Positions 7,205 through 15,777 of a DNA stretch of 64,000 nt are shown here, piece by piece (position 1 is the stretch's first letter; each line of letters begins with the position of its first letter). This stretch comes from CAVWTN01 sp963757945 (lineage in GTDB: Bacteria; Vulcanimicrobiota; Vulcanimicrobiia; Vulcanimicrobiales; Vulcanimicrobiaceae). The position numbers were made by a program, and so were the translations under genes. The notes under the pieces were generated by a model. It worked only from the letters and a program-made list of their open reading frames with translations, made no database searches and was not told where the DNA came from. The stretch lies in contig CAVWTN010000002.1 in NCBI GenBank assembly GCA_963757945.1, positions 2,418,001 to 2,482,000 of the forward strand, written 5' to 3'.

Positions 7205-8938
7205 TCACGGCGCCGCGGGCAAGAAACCCAGGGAGAGCCAGGGGATGAACGCGATCAGGAGCAGGGCCGCGAACAGCGCGCCGATGTAGGGCAGCATGGG
7301 GACGATCGTCTCCTCGGGGTTCGCCTTGCCGATCGCCGCGGCGCCGTAATACCCGATGCCGAGCGGCGGCGCGAAGAGGCCGATCCCCATCGCGAGCACC
7401 GCGACGATCGCATAATGCACCTCGTTGATGCCGGCGGCCCTGGCGACGGGAAAGAGCAGCGGCCCGAACAGCACCATCGCCGGGATCCCCTCGAGGACGG
7501 AACCGAGCACGACGAACAGCACGATCGACATCAGCATGACGCCCACGCGGCCGCCGGGCACGCGCCCGAGGCCGTCGGCGAGCTGTTGCGCGAAGCCGGA
7601 TTGCGTCAGCGCCCAGCCCATCGCCGTCGCGGTCGCGATGATCAGCAGGATCGCGCCGCTCAGGGCGACCGTGTCGAGCAGCGTGCCGTAGAGCGAGCGC
7701 CAGTCGAACTCGCGATAGACGGCGACGCCGACGAACACGGTGTAGAAGATGCCGACGACGCTGACCTCCGTCGCCGTCGCGATCCCCGCGATCACGAAGT
7801 ACCGGATCAAGAGGGGGAGCAGCAGGCCGGGAATCGCGGCGAGGAACGCCCGGCCGACGAACGCGAGCGAGGGGCGCGGGGCGAGCCGGATCCGTTCGCG
7901 GTTCGAGAACACCAGCGAGAGCGCGATCAGGAAGAGCGAGCACAGGGCCGCGGGGAGCAAGCCCGCCGTGAAGAGCGCCGCGATCGAAACGCCCGTGACG
8001 GATCCGATGATGATCAGGACGAGGCTCGGAGGGATCGTCTCGGCCATCGCGCCCGAGGTCGCGAGCAGCGCGATCATATCCGTGCGCTTGTGGCCGCGGC
8101 GCTCCATATCGGGAAAGAGCACCGGCGCAACGGCCGCCATGTCGGCGATCTTCGAGCCCGAGATCCCTGAGACCAGAAACATCGCGCCGACCAGCACGAT
8201 GTTCAGCCCGCCGCGCACGTGTCCGACCGCGCTCGCCAGCGCGTTGACGAGCCGGCGCGCGATCCCCGCACTCTCCATCAGCGCCCCGAGCAGGATGAAC
8301 AGCGGGACCGCCAGCAGCACCAGGTTCGAGATCCCCTCGTCCATGCGGCCGACGACCGTGCCGAGCGGCACGTGCGTCACGATCGCAAGATAACTGAGCG
8401 TGCCGACGCCGAACGAGAAGGCGATCGGTACGCCGAGCGCCACGAACGCTCCGACCAGGACGACGAAGAACAGCACCAAGTCGATGTTGCCGAGCGCCGC
8501 GATCGGCCCGCGCGCGAGCCATGCGGCGGCGCTGAGCACCGCGGCCGCACCCACCGTCGTCGCGACGATGCGCCGGTCGGCTTCGATCAGATGCAGCGAG
8601 GCGAGCACGAGGATCAAGACGAGCGACGCGACGATCGCGGCGATCACGTACGAGCGCGGAATGCCGAGCGCCGGCGTGAGATCGATCTGCTCCTGTTGCA
8701 AGAAACGCAGGCTCGCGGGCATCAGCTCGATCACGAACACGGCGACGACGACCGACGAGATCACTTCGAAGATCTCGGCCGTGCGCGGCGAGGCCCGGCG
8801 CACGAACGCGCTCAACCGGATGTGCTCGCCGCGGCGATAGGCGACGACGGCGCCGATCATCGCCAGCCACAAGAAGAGGATCGTGGCCAGCTCGTCGCCC
8901 CACGTGAGCGGGTTGCGCAGGACGTAGCGCGTGAACAC
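7205..8938 (-). CDS. TRAP transporter, fused DctQ-DctM membrane subunit
   Basis: Integral membrane protein, 577 residues from the GTG at 8938. Residues 1-125 are a DctQ-like small subunit (NPLTWGDELATILFLWLAMIG is the typical W-x-E/D-E block). Residues about 150-577 are a DctM large permease with about 12 helices and the motifs PLFILLG, SGSKIADMAA, PPSLVLIIIG and FAPPLGIGYYG. TRAP transporters take up organic anions with Na+ and need a periplasmic DctP receptor; none is encoded nearby. The frame stays open upstream of 8938 and encodes what looks like the missing first DctQ helix (IAALLVAVEVAILAANVFTR), back to about 9061-9070, but no ATG, GTG or TTG occurs there. The true start is uncertain and may overlap the CoA-transferase gene. 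Confidence 0.88.
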   Translation of the reverse strand: MFTRYVLRNPLTWGDELATILFLWLAMIGAVVAYRRGEHIRLSAFVRRASPRTAEIFEVISSVVVAVFVIELMPASLRFLQQEQIDLTPALGIPRSYVIAAIVASLVLILVLASLHLIEADRRIVATTVGAAAVLSAAAWLARGPIAALGNIDLVLFFVVLVGAFVALGVPIAFSFGVGTLSYLAIVTHVPLGTVVGRMDEGISNLVLLAVPLFILLGALMESAGIARRLVNALASAVGHVRGGLNIVLVGAMFLVSGISGSKIADMAAVAPVLFPDMERRGHKRTDMIALLATSGAMAETIPPSLVLIIIGSVTGVSIAALFTAGLLPAALCSLFLIALSLVFSNRERIRLAPRPSLAFVGRAFLAAIPGLLLPLLIRYFVIAGIATATEVSVVGIFYTVFVGVAVYREFDWRSLYGTLLDTVALSGAILLIIATATAMGWALTQSGFAQQLADGLGRVPGGRVGVMLMSIVLFVVLGSVLEGIPAMVLFGPLLFPVARAAGINEVHYAIVAVLAMGIGLFAPPLGIGYYGAAAIGKANPEETIVPMLPYIGALFAALLLIAFIPWLSLGFLPAAP

Positions 8939-9056
8939 GTTCGCCGCGAGGATCGCGACCTCGACCGCGACGAGCAGCGCCGCGATCGGCTCGGTGATCC
9001 AGCCGATCGCGCGATCGACGCTCGCCGCGAAGCGAGTGCGAAACCTCGAGGGCGCG

Positions 9057-11060
9057 CTAACGTTCGAGATGCGCGAGTGCTTCTGCGGAATTCGAGTAGA
9101 GTGAGGGCTTCGTATCGTGACTGGTGAGCCCGCTGCCGAGCTGACTGCGCATGAAGGCGCTCGTCGTGTAGCGCGTCACGTCGGTGTAGAAGCGCGCGAC
9201 GAGTCCTTTCACCATCTCGAGGTATTCGTCGAGCAGCTCGGGGACGATCGAGAAGTTGTCGTAGTTGACGACGCCCCGCACTCTGCGTCCCAGCGGTTCG
9301 AGATGCGCCGTGATGTGCCGGCGCAGATCTTCGATGTCGGCCGAGCTGCGCACGTCGAGCCCCTCGAAGTTGAGGAAGAACACGTCCTGGTGCGGATCGA
9401 AACGCAAGCGCTGGTCGAGCGGGATCCAGAGGATGTCAGGCCGCAGGCCCATCGGCTCGTCGCGGAAGATCCGTGCATCCATCAGCTTCAGATGCGGACT
9501 GACCGCGGGCGCGAAATCCATCTGCGCGAGAATATCGCGCTCCAAATCGACGCCGGGCGCGATTTCGATCAGTTCCAACCCGCCTGGAACGAGGCGGAAC
9601 ACGCCGCGCTCCGTCACGTAGAGGACGTTCTGCGAACGTTGCGTCGCGTAGGCGCCGGAAAACGTTCGCTGCTCGACCGCCGCGACGAATTTTCTCGCGC
9701 TGCCTTCCCGCAGGATGCTCAGCTTGCCGCCTGTGATGCCGACGGCCAGCCCTCCCGCCGTGAACGCTCCGGCGAAGACCAGCCGCTTTGCGCTTTGGCT
9801 GATGTTGATGAAACCGCCGGCGCCCGCCAGGCGAGTTCCGAATCGGCTGACGTTGAGATTGCCGGTGCGATCCGCCTGCGCGAGGCCGAGCACCGCGATG
9901 TCGATGCCGCCCCCGTCATAGAAGTCGAATTGATACGGCATGTCGAGGATCGCCTCGGGGTTGGTCGCCGCACCGAAGCTCAGGCCGCCCGCGGGGATCC
10001 CGCCGATCGTACCGGGCTCGGTCGTCAGCGTGAACAGATCGAAGATCTTCTCCTCGGCGGCGACGTTCGCGACCCCCTCCGGCACGCCGACGCCGAGATT
10101 GACGATGTCGTTCGGCCGAAGCTCGAGGGCGGCGCGCCGCGCGATGATCTTCCGTTCGCTCAGCGCCATCGCCGGCAACGACGAAAGCGGGACGCGTATC
10201 TGGCCGGAGTATGCGGGGTTGTACTGCTCCACGAACGTTTGCATGTGGTATTCCGGCTTTTCCGCGAGCACGACGCAATCGACCAGCAGACCTGGGATCT
10301 CAACGGCGCGCGGGTTGAGCGACGCGCGCTCCGCGATCCGCTCGACTTGCACGATGACGATGCCGCCGGCGTTGTGCGCCGCCATCGCCATCGCGAGCGC
10401 GTCGAGCGTCAACGCTTCCTTCTCCATCGAAACGTTGCCGTCGACGTCTGCCGTCGTGCCGCGAATCACGGCGACGTCGATATCGAACCGCTTGTAGAAG
10501 AGATGCTCGCGGCCGCCGATCTCGATGAGTTCGACGAGATCCTCGTGCGTCACGTCGTTGACCTTGCCGCCGCCGAGCCGCGGATCGACGAACGTGCCGA
10601 GACCGACGGTGGTCACGAGGCCCGGCTTTCCGGCGGCGCTGTCGCGGAAGAGCTGCGTCATGACTCCCTGCGGCAAGTTGTAGGCTTCGATCTTGTTGCC
10701 GATGGCGAGCTGTTGGAGTCTTGGCGTGTACGCCCAATGGGCGCCGATCACACGCTTGATGAGGCCTTCGCGCGCGAGCAGATTGAGCCCGCGCTCTTTG
10801 CCGTCGCCTTGACCGACCGTGTAGATCAGCGTCAGATCGCGCGGGTGCCCCGTGCTCGGCGAGTGACCGTCGTCCCCTTCACGAAAGCGGCGCTCGAGCG
10901 CGATCGGAATGTTTTCGGCGAAGCCGATACCGAGGAACCCGGCGAAGGCGATCGTGTCGCCGTCGGCGATCAAGCGGACCGCCTCCGCGGCTGAAACGAT
11001 CTTGTTGCGACTGGACGGCGGCGAACCGCCGGTCATTGGGAGCGAAATACGCTCTGCCAC
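9057..11060 (-). CDS. Acyl-CoA:carboxylate CoA-transferase (PCT/YdiF-type)
   Basis: Family I CoA-transferase of 667 residues with alpha and beta halves fused. The N-terminal half contains the glycine-rich FAGFLGIGFAENIP region. The C-terminal half has LGVGVPEGVANVAAEEKI and TTEPGTIGGIPAGG; the glutamate of TTEPG aligns with the catalytic Glu that forms the enzyme-CoA thioester in propionate CoA-transferase. Residues 520 onward (DFAPAVSPHLKLMD, FEGLDVRS) match the long C-terminus of the YdiF group. The start is a GTG with GAGGAGG four bases upstream. The TRAP permease follows immediately on the same strand, so the likely unit is import of a carboxylate and its activation to the CoA thioester. 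Substrate not resolvable. Confidence 0.9.
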   Translation of the reverse strand: MAERISLPMTGGSPPSSRNKIVSAAEAVRLIADGDTIAFAGFLGIGFAENIPIALERRFREGDDGHSPSTGHPRDLTLIYTVGQGDGKERGLNLLAREGLIKRVIGAHWAYTPRLQQLAIGNKIEAYNLPQGVMTQLFRDSAAGKPGLVTTVGLGTFVDPRLGGGKVNDVTHEDLVELIEIGGREHLFYKRFDIDVAVIRGTTADVDGNVSMEKEALTLDALAMAMAAHNAGGIVIVQVERIAERASLNPRAVEIPGLLVDCVVLAEKPEYHMQTFVEQYNPAYSGQIRVPLSSLPAMALSERKIIARRAALELRPNDIVNLGVGVPEGVANVAAEEKIFDLFTLTTEPGTIGGIPAGGLSFGAATNPEAILDMPYQFDFYDGGGIDIAVLGLAQADRTGNLNVSRFGTRLAGAGGFINISQSAKRLVFAGAFTAGGLAVGITGGKLSILREGSARKFVAAVEQRTFSGAYATQRSQNVLYVTERGVFRLVPGGLELIEIAPGVDLERDILAQMDFAPAVSPHLKLMDARIFRDEPMGLRPDILWIPLDQRLRFDPHQDVFFLNFEGLDVRSSADIEDLRRHITAHLEPLGRRVRGVVNYDNFSIVPELLDEYLEMVKGLVARFYTDVTRYTTSAFMRSQLGSGLTSHDTKPSLYSNSAEALAHLER

Positions 11061-11285
11061 CGGGCCTCCTCGATGTGTCGACGGCGCCCGCGCGCCGCAC
11101 AGCCCGACTTCCCGGCGCCGCGCCGAACGCCCTCGACGCCTCGGGGAATCCGGAGCGTCGCCAATGAACCCCTAGACGACGCCCGATCCCGCGACATGAG
11201 GGAATGTGAAGGGCGCTCGACCACGCCTCCTCGGGCACCCGAACCACGGTGGGATCGAACGAAACTCTTTTCGCCTGGAGGCGCC

Positions 11286-12095
11286 TTGCTAGCGGAGATG
11301 CGTCCAACGACGAAGCCGGCCCAGCGACTCGACGAAGCGGTCGCCGCGCGTGCTGGGGTGAGCCGCTCGCGCGCCCGTAGCTTGATCCTCGCCGGGCGCG
11401 TTCAACTCGCGGGCCGGGTCCTTACGAAGCCCGGCGCAAGCGTCGAGCCGGACGCTCCGCTCGAAATCGAACGCCCGCGTCCCTTCGTCAGCCGCGGCGG
11501 TGAAAAGCTGGAAGGCGCGCTCGACGCGTTCGCGCTCGACGTGAGCGGCGCGCACGCGCTCGACGTGGGAGCATCGACCGGCGGCTTCACGGATTGCCTT
11601 CTGGCCCGCGGCGCGGCGCACGTCGTCGCGCTCGACGTCGGCTACGGTCAGCTCGCCTGGCCGTTGCGAACCGATTCGCGCGTCACCGTCGTCGAGCGCT
11701 GCAACTTTCGCCTGCTGCCCGATGACGCGTACGGCCCACAGTTCGACATCGTGACGATCGATGCGTCGTTCATCTCGGTCGTGACGCTGATCGCGCGCGC
11801 TCGCACGTTTCTAGCGCCCGGCGCGGCGCTGGTCGCGCTCGTCAAGCCGCAGTTCGAAGCGGGCCGGGAGCGCCTCGGGAGCGGCGGCGTCGTGCGGGAT
11901 CCGGCCGTGCACCGCGCGATCCTTCACGAAGTGACGCAGGCGGTCAGGCAACTCGGCCTCGTTCCGCGGGCGCTCGCTCGCTCGCCGCTCGTCGGCCCGG
12001 CGGGGAACGTCGAGTTCTTCTTGCTCGCAAGCGCGCGCGGCGAGGCGCTCGATCCGAGCGCGATCGACGCGCTGGCCGGGGATGGTGAAGCATGA
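11286..12095 (+). CDS. tlyA: TlyA-family rRNA 2'-O-methyltransferase
   Basis: S4 plus FtsJ-type methyltransferase of 269 residues. The S4 RNA-binding domain (about 9-70) shows QRLDEAVAARAGVSRSRARS and AGRVQLAGRV. PFVSRGGEKLEGAL links to the Rossmann domain with SAM motif I DVGASTGGFTD and VALDVGYGQLAW. In mycobacteria TlyA methylates cytidines in 16S and 23S rRNA; the same reaction is assumed here. I prefer the TTG at 11286 (GGAGG at 11277-11281 upstream, four-base spacing); the ATG at 11298 gives a protein four residues shorter and lies too far from that site. Its stop overlaps the nadK start (ATGA), opening the tlyA-nadK-recN block also seen in Firmicutes and other phyla. Confidence 0.92.
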   Translation: MLAEMRPTTKPAQRLDEAVAARAGVSRSRARSLILAGRVQLAGRVLTKPGASVEPDAPLEIERPRPFVSRGGEKLEGALDAFALDVSGAHALDVGASTGGFTDCLLARGAAHVVALDVGYGQLAWPLRTDSRVTVVERCNFRLLPDDAYGPQFDIVTIDASFISVVTLIARARTFLAPGAALVALVKPQFEAGRERLGSGGVVRDPAVHRAILHEVTQAVRQLGLVPRALARSPLVGPAGNVEFFLLASARGEALDPSAIDALAGDGEA

Positions 12096-12976
12096 TCCTC
12101 CTGACGCCCAAGACGGGGACCGTCGCGCTTTTCGTCGATCTCGAACGCGATCACGCACGCGCGACGGCGATCGAGACGGCCCGCGAGGTGCGCAAGCTCG
12201 GGTTTTCGATCGCGCTGTGCGAGGATCAGGATCGCATCCTCGAACTGAGCACGGCCGGCGCGAGCGTGGAGGACGCCGTTCTGCTGGTCACGATCGGCGG
12301 CGACGGCACGCTGCTGCGCGCCGCGAAGATCGCGCTCTTGCACGGGATCCCGCTGTGCGGCATCAACACGGGGCGGCTCGGATTCCTGACTGAGATCGAG
12401 GGCGGCAAGCTCGACGTGCTCTTCGCGATGCTGCGCGACGGCTTCGTCATCGACGAGCGCACGGCGCTCGTGGCGCGGCACGGCGAGCACGCGCACCTCG
12501 CGCTCAACGAAGTCGTCGTGCGCCGCAGCGGTTCGGCGCGGCTCACGCCGTTCGGCATTTTCGTCGACGGCCAGGAAGCGGCCCACGTCCCGGCCGACGG
12601 CATTCTGATCGCGACGCCGACGGGCTCGACCGGGTATTCGCTTTCGGCGGGCGGCCCGATCATGACGCCCGACCTCGCGGCGCTCGGCATCGTCGCGCTG
12701 CTCCCGCACACGCTGTTCTCGCGCCCGCTCGTCGTGCCGAACACCTCGACGATCGAGATCACCTGCGACGGCGAAAGCACGCACGCGAACCTCGAAGCCG
12801 ACGGACGGATCATCGAAGAGCTGCCCGGCGGCGCGCGGATCTCCGTCGTCCGCTACGAGCGTCCGGTCCGCTTCGCGCGCCGGGCGCCGCTCGCGTTCTT
12901 CGGCCTGCTCGAAGACAAGCTGCGTTGGAACGCCCCGATCAAGGATCGCTCCCCACAGGATCCGCACGGGACGTGA
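12092..12976 (+). CDS. nadK: NAD kinase
   Basis: Cytoplasmic enzyme of 294 residues that phosphorylates NAD+ to NADP+. Signatures: the phosphate-binding GGDGTLL (about 69-75), GINTGRLGFLTEI, the conserved Asn-Glu in ALNEVVV, and TPTGSTGYSLSAGGPI (about 171-186). The length is normal for bacterial PpnK. It begins on the ATG overlapping the tlyA stop and ends in a GTGA overlap with recN, so the three genes are translationally coupled. Confidence 0.96.
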   Translation: MILLTPKTGTVALFVDLERDHARATAIETAREVRKLGFSIALCEDQDRILELSTAGASVEDAVLLVTIGGDGTLLRAAKIALLHGIPLCGINTGRLGFLTEIEGGKLDVLFAMLRDGFVIDERTALVARHGEHAHLALNEVVVRRSGSARLTPFGIFVDGQEAAHVPADGILIATPTGSTGYSLSAGGPIMTPDLAALGIVALLPHTLFSRPLVVPNTSTIEITCDGESTHANLEADGRIIEELPGGARISVVRYERPVRFARRAPLAFFGLLEDKLRWNAPIKDRSPQDPHGT

Positions 12977-14676
12977 CGCGACTGGCCCATCTGGAGATCG
13001 AAGCCTACGGCTTGATCGAACGGGCCGAGATTCCGTTTGCGGCGGGCTGCACGGTGTTCACGGGCGAGACGGGATCCGGCAAGACGATGCTCGTCGGCGC
13101 GCTCGGCTTCGTGCTCGGAGCGCGCACGTCCGGCGACGTGGTGCGCAGCGGCGCGCCGCGCGCGCGCGTCACGCTCGAGATCGACGATCTCGACCCGGAG
13201 TTACGCGAGCGTTTCGCGGCGGACGGCTTCGAGCTCGAACCCGACGAGGGTGCGATTTTCGTGCGCGAACTTTCATCCGCGGGAAAATCCAGCGCGCGGA
13301 TCAACGGGCGCCCCGCGACGACGGCGCAATTGCGAGCGTATGGTGAAGCGCTCGTGGATTTCATCGGGCAGCACGAACAACAGCGGCTGCTCTCGCCGGC
13401 CTATCAACTCGACGTCCTCGATCGCTTCGCCGGCGATGCGGCGCTCGCGCTTCGCGCGCGGGTCGCGGAGGCCCACGCAAGGACGCACGTGCTGGAGAGC
13501 GAGCTGAACGAACTCGAAGCCAGCGAAGGCCGCGCGCTCGCGGAAGTCGAGTTCGCGCGCTTTGCGCTCGCCGAGATCGAGGCGGCGAACCCCGCCGCGG
13601 GCGAGGATGCCGGCCTGCGCGAGCGCCGCGACTTTCTCGCGAATGTCGAGCGCATCGCGGGCGCGCTCGCGCAGGCGCATGGTTTGCTCGTCGAAAGCGA
13701 CGGCGCCGCGGTCGAAACGCTGGGCGGCGCCGCTGCGCTCGTCGCCCCGCTCGCGCGGTACGGCCCATCGCTCGCCGCCGCCGCCGCGCGCATCGCCGCA
13801 CTCCAGCAGGAGGCGACCGAGGCGGCGGCATCGCTCGCGCTCGAACTCGAGGGAGCCGAGTTCGATCCCCGCGAGATCGAGGCGCTCGGCGAGCGGCTCG
13901 ATCTGCTCGAGCGTTTGAAGAAGAAGTACGGCGGAACGCTGGACGCGACGCTCGCCGCTCGCGAGGAGTTCGCAGCGACGATCGAGCGCTTCGCCTCTCG
14001 CGACGAGGTGCTCGCGAAGCTGCGCGCGGATTGCGCCCGGGCCCGGCGCGCTCGCGATGCGGCCGCGAGCGAACTGGCGGAGGTTCGGACCGGCGCCGCG
14101 CGAAGGCTCGAAGCCGCGGTCGCCTCCGAACTCGATGGGCTCGCGATGCGGGCGGCGCGCTTCGCCGTCGCATTCGAGCGGCTCGAGGCGTGCGGCCCGC
14201 GCGGGACCGAGCGCGTTGAATTCTTGCTCGCGCCCAACGCCGGCGAGTCCGCGCGTTCGCTCGCGAAGGCGGCCTCCGGGGGCGAGCTTTCGCGCGTGCT
14301 CCTCGCGCTCGTTGCCGTGCTTGCGGACCGGCGAGAACGCTCGACGCTCGTCTTCGACGAGATCGATGCGGGCGTCGGCGGCGCGACCGCCGTCGCCGTC
14401 GCACTCCGTCTGGGCGCGCTCGCGCGCTCGGCGCAGCTCGTCTGTGTGACGCATCTCGCGCAGATCGCGGGCTGGGGCGATCGCCACTATGCGCTTCGCA
14501 AGTTCGGAGACGACGAAGGAACGACGATCGACATCGTCGCGCTGGAGACCCCGGCCGCCGTCGAGGGCGAGATCGCGCGCATGCTCTCCGGCTCGACGGC
14601 CGACGTCGCGCGGCGCCACGCGGCGACGCTGCTCGGCGACATCCATAGCCGCAAAGAGAAGAAGCTGCGCGCGTGA
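12973..14676 (+). CDS. recN: DNA repair protein RecN
   Basis: SMC-like ATPase of 567 residues that acts early in double-strand-break repair. It begins with the family-typical RLAHLEIEAYGLIERAEI. Walker A is TGETGSGKTML (about 31-41); the long Ala/Glu-rich middle is the coiled coil. The ABC signature region SGGELSRVLLAL and Walker B STLVFDEIDAGVGG occupy the C-terminal third, followed by VCVTHLAQIA. I chose the GTG at 12973 because it overlaps the nadK stop and places the start right before the conserved first strand; the frame itself extends 16 codons further upstream. The length matches RecN (550-575). Confidence 0.96.
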   Translation: MTRLAHLEIEAYGLIERAEIPFAAGCTVFTGETGSGKTMLVGALGFVLGARTSGDVVRSGAPRARVTLEIDDLDPELRERFAADGFELEPDEGAIFVRELSSAGKSSARINGRPATTAQLRAYGEALVDFIGQHEQQRLLSPAYQLDVLDRFAGDAALALRARVAEAHARTHVLESELNELEASEGRALAEVEFARFALAEIEAANPAAGEDAGLRERRDFLANVERIAGALAQAHGLLVESDGAAVETLGGAAALVAPLARYGPSLAAAAARIAALQQEATEAAASLALELEGAEFDPREIEALGERLDLLERLKKKYGGTLDATLAAREEFAATIERFASRDEVLAKLRADCARARRARDAAASELAEVRTGAARRLEAAVASELDGLAMRAARFAVAFERLEACGPRGTERVEFLLAPNAGESARSLAKAASGGELSRVLLALVAVLADRRERSTLVFDEIDAGVGGATAVAVALRLGALARSAQLVCVTHLAQIAGWGDRHYALRKFGDDEGTTIDIVALETPAAVEGEIARMLSGSTADVARRHAATLLGDIHSRKEKKLRA

Positions 14677-15758
14677 GCCGCCCGAAGCTGCTCGTCCTGA
14701 TCTCGCCGCGCGGCGATGCCCAAAGGCGCGAGGTCCTGTGGCAAGCTTCCGTCCTGCGCGAGCACTTCGAGCTGCGCTGCCTGACGCATCCGGACGATAC
14801 GGCGGCCTACGCTGCGCTCGGAATCGAAGCCGAGGCTTGGAATCCGCTCGGGAATGCGGGAATAAAGCGGGGGCTTGGGACGCTGCGGACGCTCCTGGCC
14901 TCGTTCGTGCCGGACGTCGTCCACGCGCACGGCTTCAGCGCCATCTCGCTTGCGCTCGGCGCGCTCGCCGAGCCCCTGACGCACCGCACGATCGCGTTCT
15001 TTCACGATCTGCTGCGCGGCGAAGAACTGCCGGACAAGTTCGTCATCGAGCGTTTCCCGGTGTTTCTGCAGCGCGCCGCGCACGTGGTCTGCGTGACGCC
15101 TTCGCTCGCGGGCGCGCTCGAGCGCGCGCTGCAGATCGACGAAGGGCGCATCGTCGTGATCCCGCACGGGATCGCCCCATCGTTCGCCGGCGAGTACGCG
15201 CGGCCGAGCCGCCGCGCGGGCCCGCTGCTGGGCTGGTCCGGCGCGCTGCGGGGCGAGCGTTCGTGGGGCGTTGCGATCGACGCGCTCGCCCTCATCAAGA
15301 AGTCGCTCCCCGACGCGCGGCTGGTGCTCGCGGGGGACGGCCCGGCGAAATCGATCGTCGAGGGGTACGCGAGCGACAAGCGCGTCTCGGCGAAGGTCGC
15401 GCTGCGCGGCACGATCTCCGAAGAGGCCCTCTTCGCCGGGATCGATCTGCTGCTCGTCCCGCGTTCCGACGACGCGCAACCGCACGTGCTGCTCGAAGCG
15501 CTCTCGTGGGGGATGCCCGTCGTCGCGGGGAACGGCGGCGCGCTCGCGGACGCGCTGCAGGCGTGCGAGGCGGGTTTGCTCGTCGAAGACGACGCCGCGG
15601 GGTTCGCGCGCGGCATCGCCGCGACGTGGTCCGAGATCGACGCTGCGTGGGAGCGCGCGGCGAGCCGGCGCGCCGCCGCGCGGCTGCTCTACGATCGGGA
15701 CCGCGCGCTCGAGCGGGTCCTGCGGCTCGACGATTCGATTCTGGGCGCCGCCCGCTGA
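14673..15758 (+). CDS. Glycosyltransferase, GT4-like (GT-B fold)
   Basis: Protein of 361 residues with the two-domain GT-B layout. The N-terminal domain has VVHAHGFSAISL and FFHDLL; the linker carries VVIPHGIAP; the C-terminal donor-binding domain contains LLGWSGALRGERSWGVAID, RLVLAGDGP and the E-x7-E-like block PHVLLEALSWGMPVVAGNGGAL. This places it in GT family 4 (group 1). The GTG start overlaps the recN stop, so it is the fourth gene of the tlyA-nadK-recN unit, an unusual partner with no obvious link to repair. Donor and acceptor unknown. Confidence 0.88.
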   Translation: MSRPKLLVLISPRGDAQRREVLWQASVLREHFELRCLTHPDDTAAYAALGIEAEAWNPLGNAGIKRGLGTLRTLLASFVPDVVHAHGFSAISLALGALAEPLTHRTIAFFHDLLRGEELPDKFVIERFPVFLQRAAHVVCVTPSLAGALERALQIDEGRIVVIPHGIAPSFAGEYARPSRRAGPLLGWSGALRGERSWGVAIDALALIKKSLPDARLVLAGDGPAKSIVEGYASDKRVSAKVALRGTISEEALFAGIDLLLVPRSDDAQPHVLLEALSWGMPVVAGNGGALADALQACEAGLLVEDDAAGFARGIAATWSEIDAAWERAASRRAAARLLYDRDRALERVLRLDDSILGAAR

Positions 15759-15777
15759 CGCCGGGCCCTTTGCCGGC

